From Candidatus Saccharimonadota bacterium (GTDB lineage: Bacteria; Patescibacteriota; Saccharimonadia; Saccharimonadales; Saccharimonadaceae), in assembly GCA_024682595.1 (NCBI GenBank), contig JAIKZA010000034.1:1-32323 (forward strand): a stretch of 32,323 nt of DNA, read 5' to 3'. The translations under genes were made by a program, and so were the position numbers. The notes under the pieces were generated by a model. The model was not told the origin of the DNA, ran no database searches, and was given only the letters and a program-made list of their open reading frames with translations. This document shows positions 28,506-32,323 of the stretch, piece by piece. Position 1 is the first letter of the stretch. Each line of letters starts with the position of its first letter.

Positions 28506-28588
28506 GTTTGCAATTTGTTTGCAAAAAATGAAAATGTTTGCAAAAAGGCTATAAACCCTTATAAATAAAGGTAATTATTCTTGCAAAC
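28506..28588. repeat. Cluster of GTTTGCAA motifs: three direct (28506, 28517, 28536) and one inverted (28581)
   Basis: aaaatgtttgcaatttgtttgcaaaaaatgaaaatgtttgcaaaaagg ... cttgcaaacaaat. Confidence 0.85.
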
Positions 28589-28634
28589 AAATTTTGATTA
28601 TTGAATGAACTAAATTGTAGTATAAGAGGTGTGT

Positions 28635-29111
28635 ATGAATAATAAGATTGTTCTTACAAACATTTCCAAATTAGAAGGAAAAAGGAAGACAGGATTAGAC
28701 AAATATGATTATACAAAATATGAAGTTACTAAAAGAAAAGATTTTAGTCAGTGTTATGTATGCTTTTATGAGTTAGCACCTTTAAAAAGTGCCTATCCAA
28801 AACACTATCATAAATATAATACCGAATGTTTTTACATTATTAGTGGTTCTGGTGAAGTTGAGACTAATGATGAAAAATTAAAGGTTACTAGTGGTGATAT
28901 AATTGTTTTTCCATGTGGAGAAAGGGGAACTCATAAGATAACAAATACTTCGAAGAATGAAAAACTAACATATATAGATTTTGACACAACTAACTCTCCA
29001 GATATTATTAAATATGTTGACTCTGGAAAAATTGGCATAATAGAACATAATATATCTAGTTCATTTTATAAAGAAAATAGTCAAGTAGATTATTACGATG
29101 GAGAAAAATAA
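28635..29111 (+). CDS. Cupin-domain protein, AT-rich (putatively foreign)
   Basis: KHYHKYNTECFYIISGSGEVETNDEKLKVTSGDIIVFPCGERGTHKITN (cupin_2 pattern); ATG 28635 after aagaggtg. Confidence 0.83.
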   Translation: MNNKIVLTNISKLEGKRKTGLDKYDYTKYEVTKRKDFSQCYVCFYELAPLKSAYPKHYHKYNTECFYIISGSGEVETNDEKLKVTSGDIIVFPCGERGTHKITNTSKNEKLTYIDFDTTNSPDIIKYVDSGKIGIIEHNISSSFYKENSQVDYYDGEK

Positions 29112-29280
29112 TTTTGCAAACAATGTTTGCAGAATATAAATAACAATGGTTACAATAGTACTATAAATACTATATGTACTAAATGTTACCGAACCACTTT
29201 TTTATTGAAATAACAATAATAACGATAGTAATAATAATACTATATATACCAAAAGTGCATGAGCTTACGGAGGGGATTTT

Positions 29281-30453
29281 TTAATCTTTGGCAATGAGTT
29301 TAACTTTGGTTTTTTCGACTTTCGGGGTAGGCTTGTTTTTTTTGATAAGGTCGCTGCCGTTGATTTTGCCGTCATCCATAATGTCGCTGCTATATTCTTC
29401 AATAAGGACGCGAATACATCCTGCGATAGGAATTGATACAATGGCGCCAATGAGACCGAAAGTGTAGACGCCGACCGTGACGGCGGATAAGATAGCAAGT
29501 GCTGGCAGATTCATGCCTTTGCCTTGAACTTTTGGCGAGATGACGTTGGATTCTATCTGCAAGTAGACGACGGTATAGATGATAAATGCTACGCCAGCTC
29601 CAACTTGACTAAAACCGAGAAGTAGCGCAACGATGGCGCCGCCAATAAATGATCCAAACATTGGAATCAAACTGAAGACACCCGTAATAAGCCCAAACGG
29701 TAGAGCAAGACCTGGATTTAGATTAAAGACGATACTAATAATAAAGACGGCTGCCATGGTTGCACAAGCGTTGATTAGGCCGACAGTGATGGCGCTGGAA
29801 ACATAGGTGGAAATAGTCTGCGAAAGTCGATATATGACATGCTCGGCTTTTTGGGCGGTGCTATTGCCCTTGAAGTTGCTCCAGAATTTACGCGTGATTG
29901 AGGGGCCTTCAGTAAGCATGAAGAAGGCGAGTACGAGGGCGAGAATGATAGTTGCAAGACCGTTACCGACTGCAGTAATTGAGTTGGTTAGAGTTGAACC
30001 GACATTGTCTAGTTTGACGAAGCTTTGTGAAAAATCGCCCAATGTTTTGATAGCCTGCTCGCGGAAGTTGTCGATGTGGAGAGTTTCGCCAATATCGTCG
30101 ATAAAAGTGAGATTGTTGGTGGCGCCGTCGACGATGTTGGGGAGGATTTTGGCAAATTTAGCGGTTTCGCTAATGATAGTTGGTACAACAATGGCGACAA
30201 ATGTGCAGATAAAGCCAACTACGAGAATATAAGATAGGGCAATTGGCAAGGTGCGGGATTTGCTTGGAAAGAAGCTTGCGATACGGTTTACTAGCGGTTT
30301 GATGGCGAGTGCGAAGAATAGCGCACAACCGATGATAAGTAATCCGGCGCTAGCTTTGAATAAGAGGTAGCCAACAGCGGCAAAACCGATAATTACTAGC
30401 CAGAAGCGGATAAAGGTTTTGGTGTCAATCTGGACTTTGGTAGTGTTACTCAT
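29281..30453 (-). CDS. AI-2E family transporter / PerM-like permease
   Basis: GLALPFGLITGVFSLIPMFGSFIGGAIVALLLGF and QIESNVISPKVQGKGMNLPALAILSAVTVG are characteristic. Confidence 0.9.
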   Translation of the reverse strand: MSNTTKVQIDTKTFIRFWLVIIGFAAVGYLLFKASAGLLIIGCALFFALAIKPLVNRIASFFPSKSRTLPIALSYILVVGFICTFVAIVVPTIISETAKFAKILPNIVDGATNNLTFIDDIGETLHIDNFREQAIKTLGDFSQSFVKLDNVGSTLTNSITAVGNGLATIILALVLAFFMLTEGPSITRKFWSNFKGNSTAQKAEHVIYRLSQTISTYVSSAITVGLINACATMAAVFIISIVFNLNPGLALPFGLITGVFSLIPMFGSFIGGAIVALLLGFSQVGAGVAFIIYTVVYLQIESNVISPKVQGKGMNLPALAILSAVTVGVYTFGLIGAIVSIPIAGCIRVLIEEYSSDIMDDGKINGSDLIKKNKPTPKVEKTKVKLIAKD

Positions 30454-30490
30454 AAGGCAATTATAACATCCTGGTAGAACGTAAGCATTA

Positions 30491-30519
30491 TTGACAAATA
30501 TTGTTATGTGTGCTATAAT
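30491..30519 (+). promoter_or_regulatory. Consensus sigma70-type promoter
   Basis: TTGACA (30491-30496), 17 bp spacer, TATAAT (30514-30519). Confidence 0.88.
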
Positions 30520-30586
30520 TAAACTATGGATTGGTAAAAATCCATTTGTCGAAGCCGTTCATTACCACAAGAAAAGGAGATATGTG

Positions 30587-30814
30587 ATGAATGCAGTATT
30601 TGTGATAAAAAAGGCATTTTCTTCTGGCTGCGCAAGCATTACTCTTTTCGAAGATGGCAGCATCCTTTACGAAGACTCCTTCGAGAGAAGGGTTAAGGGT
30701 GGATGCAGCGAAAAGGCATTCGCGCTCTTCTGTATTGATACTATTGATTGCGAAGTTTGCGATAAGATTTATAGCATCCTGAGCGGTGGCAAAAAGGTGC
30801 CGGCGTCCGCGTGA
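30587..30814 (+). CDS. Small hypothetical protein (75 aa, five Cys)
   Basis: MNAVFVIKKAFSSGCASITLFEDGSILYEDSFERRVKGGCSEKAFALFCIDTIDCEVCDKIYSILSGGKKVPASA; aaaaggag SD; the listed 30491 start falls on the promoter. Confidence 0.72.
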   Translation: MNAVFVIKKAFSSGCASITLFEDGSILYEDSFERRVKGGCSEKAFALFCIDTIDCEVCDKIYSILSGGKKVPASA

Positions 30815-30826
30815 CGCCGGTTTTTA
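30800..30826 (+). terminator. Strong intrinsic terminator overlapping the stop codon of the small gene
   Basis: CCGGCGTC-cgcgt-GACGCCGG-TTTTT; TGA lies in the loop/right arm (30812-30814). Confidence 0.93.
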
Positions 30827-30839
30827 TTGTAACGTAAAA

Positions 30840-31351
30840 CCACCAGCTAGGCTGGTGGTTCCGTTTTTTTGCGCCGAAATATCGGCGCCTTGTGTTTTAC
30901 AAAAATAAAAAGATATTTATCGGGAAAATTTTACGGGAGCTCTGCGAATGGAAAGGCGTAAATATTGTGGAGGCTGAAACTCGCCCCGATCATATCCATA
31001 TGCTCGTAGAGATCCCGCCAAATTTTCCGTCTCGAGTTTCATGGGGTATTTGAAGGGTAAAAGTAGCACGATGCTCTATGAGCAATTCGGCGAGTTGAAG
31101 TATAAGTATAGAAACAGAGAATTCTGGTGTCGAGGATACTATGCAGATACTGTTGGCAAGAATACGGCGAGGATAGCGGAGTATATTCAAAACCAACTCA
31201 AAGAAGACAAGCTTGGTCAACAATTGACACTGGATAACAGCGGGATATTTTCTAAGAAATAGCAGCTGACAGGCTGCTCACGCGTTCCACGCGTCAGCGA
31301 GGAACGAAAGGGCTACGCCCGCACAAGAAAAACCACCGGCTAGGCCGGTGG
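30840..31351 (+). mobile_element. IS200/IS605-family (IS200-like) element, apparently decayed
   Basis: Terminal hairpins CCACCAGC-TAG-GCTGGTGG (30840-30858) and CCACCGGC-TAG-GCCGGTGG (31333-31351) flank TnpA-like coding sequence. Confidence 0.85.
30892..31262 (+). pseudogene. tnpA: IS200-type Y1/HUH transposase tnpA, N-terminally truncated and frameshifted
   Basis: Frame 1: ...IFIGKILRELCEWKGVNIVEAETRPDHIHMLVEIPP; frame 2 (from about 31026): SVSSFMGYLKGKSSTMLYEQFGELKYKYRNREFWCRGYYADTVGKNTARIAEYIQNQLKEDKLGQQLTLDNSGIFSKK. HUH motif HIH present; usual N-terminal strand region missing. Confidence 0.88.
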
Positions 31352-31578
31352 ATGTTTATTTATGGTTTTTAGTATGCCCACCTTTTCATACTAAAATATA
31401 TCAGACCAACTTTGCGATGCATTTACACCTGTTCTTTTAGATAAAAAGCAGTAAATATAGTATTTCTCGCTACTTTCGCTACATTTTCCGCTATTGCTTA
31501 TTTAAGCATAACTGCTAAAATTAAATTAGACCATGCATAGGAGGTGCCTGGCTATATATGATTTAATTCTCAACTACC

Positions 31579-32323
31579 ATGAGAAAAATGGAGGGTATAG
31601 TGTTTTTGGGAAAGTTTCTCCCTAAGTTCGGAGTAAAGACACGAAGAAATCGCGATCAGAAAGCAAAGAATAGAGTTAGTATTTTTGTGGCACTCATTTT
31701 GGGTGCCATTTCCATTTTTGCAGTCTTTAGTGTTTTTGCTGAAATTATCGAGGGAAACGAAGCTCACGTAGAAGTCGATTCGGATTTAACATACTACCTG
31801 AAAGTTAAGGAAGACGGCGTAGATGCTGCCGGCGTCGAATCCAGCGATACACAAGTCGCTAATGTGCGCGGTGGCCGTGTTGCTGTTACGGATAGGATCC
31901 CGGATGGCCTCATCTTCCAGGGATTCGTCACTACATCTAATGGCTTAATTGGCGCAGTATCCCGTGCCGACGGCGTGACTGTATGTTCCGGCAAGGTCGT
32001 CGACGACACCAAAGAAAAGACTCTGGATGCCGGCACCTGGAATGATGCCCATACGGAATACTTCTACCATGGCCTCCACTACAACGACTTAACCCGTACC
32101 GTCTCCTTTACGGCAGAGAGAATCAAAGCCGGCTGCGAACTGACGGTTGGCATCATCACCAAGACTCCGGCCACTGTCGACGATCCGGATACCGCCCAGG
32201 TCGAAACACGCCGCGACTTCTACAACTCTGCCTTCGCTGCCGAAAAAGACCTTACAGCAGTCTCTAATACTGTCCACGCCTGGATTGGGAGCTTAGACAC
32301 TCAGGTATATAAGGTCAGATATA
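31579..32323 (+). CDS. Putative surface/adhesin-type protein, N-terminal part (3' end beyond window; not in ORF track)
   Basis: Open frame to window end: MRKMEGIVFLGKFLPKFGVKTRRNRDQKAKNRVSIFVALILGAISIFAVFSVFAEIIEGNEAHVEVDSDLTYYLKVKEDGVDAAGVESSDTQ..., signal-anchor then extracellular-style sequence. Start 31579 or 31588. Confidence 0.82.
   Translation, partial: MRKMEGIVFLGKFLPKFGVKTRRNRDQKAKNRVSIFVALILGAISIFAVFSVFAEIIEGNEAHVEVDSDLTYYLKVKEDGVDAAGVESSDTQVANVRGGRVAVTDRIPDGLIFQGFVTTSNGLIGAVSRADGVTVCSGKVVDDTKEKTLDAGTWNDAHTEYFYHGLHYNDLTRTVSFTAERIKAGCELTVGIITKTPATVDDPDTAQVETRRDFYNSAFAAEKDLTAVSNTVHAWIGSLDTQVYKVRY

Noticed and set aside
1-32323. Alternative genetic code (UGA as Gly) as in some CPR groups
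   Set aside because: Well-supported genes use TGA as a stop (for example the 30587-30814 gene, whose TGA overlaps a terminator), and no family gene requires TGA readthrough.

Overview
The window looks like a compact bacterial chromosome segment. The style (short intergenic gaps, overlapping genes, a hypothetical-rich small-genome look) suggests a Patescibacteria/CPR lineage such as Saccharibacteria, but this is an inference made without searches. Recognisable genes are: the 3' part of a giant low-complexity protein; a MacB/LolCDE-like ABC exporter pair; tRNA-Ser(GGA); a DUF3152-like zinc metalloprotease; a diacylglycerol-kinase-family enzyme; a TlyA/FtsJ-like rRNA methyltransferase; dnaE; a five-gene minus-strand operon (gap, rpiB, rpe, pfkB-family kinase, LOG-family protein); inorganic pyrophosphatase; an SPFH/YdjI-like protein followed by three tandem paralogous zinc-ribbon membrane proteins; cysS; a DUF2975-like membrane protein; an AT-rich cupin gene island with repeated GTTTGCAA motifs; an AI-2E-family permease; a compact small gene with a consensus promoter and an overlapping terminator; a decayed IS200-like element with covarying terminal hairpins; and the 5' end of a surface-type protein running off the window. 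Two coding regions absent from or broken in the ORF track were recovered: a frameshifted acidic protein at 10406-11100 (minus) and the open-ended surface protein from 31579 (plus). The best candidate for an under-described system is the SPFH plus triplicated zinc-ribbon membrane protein locus (20213-26358).
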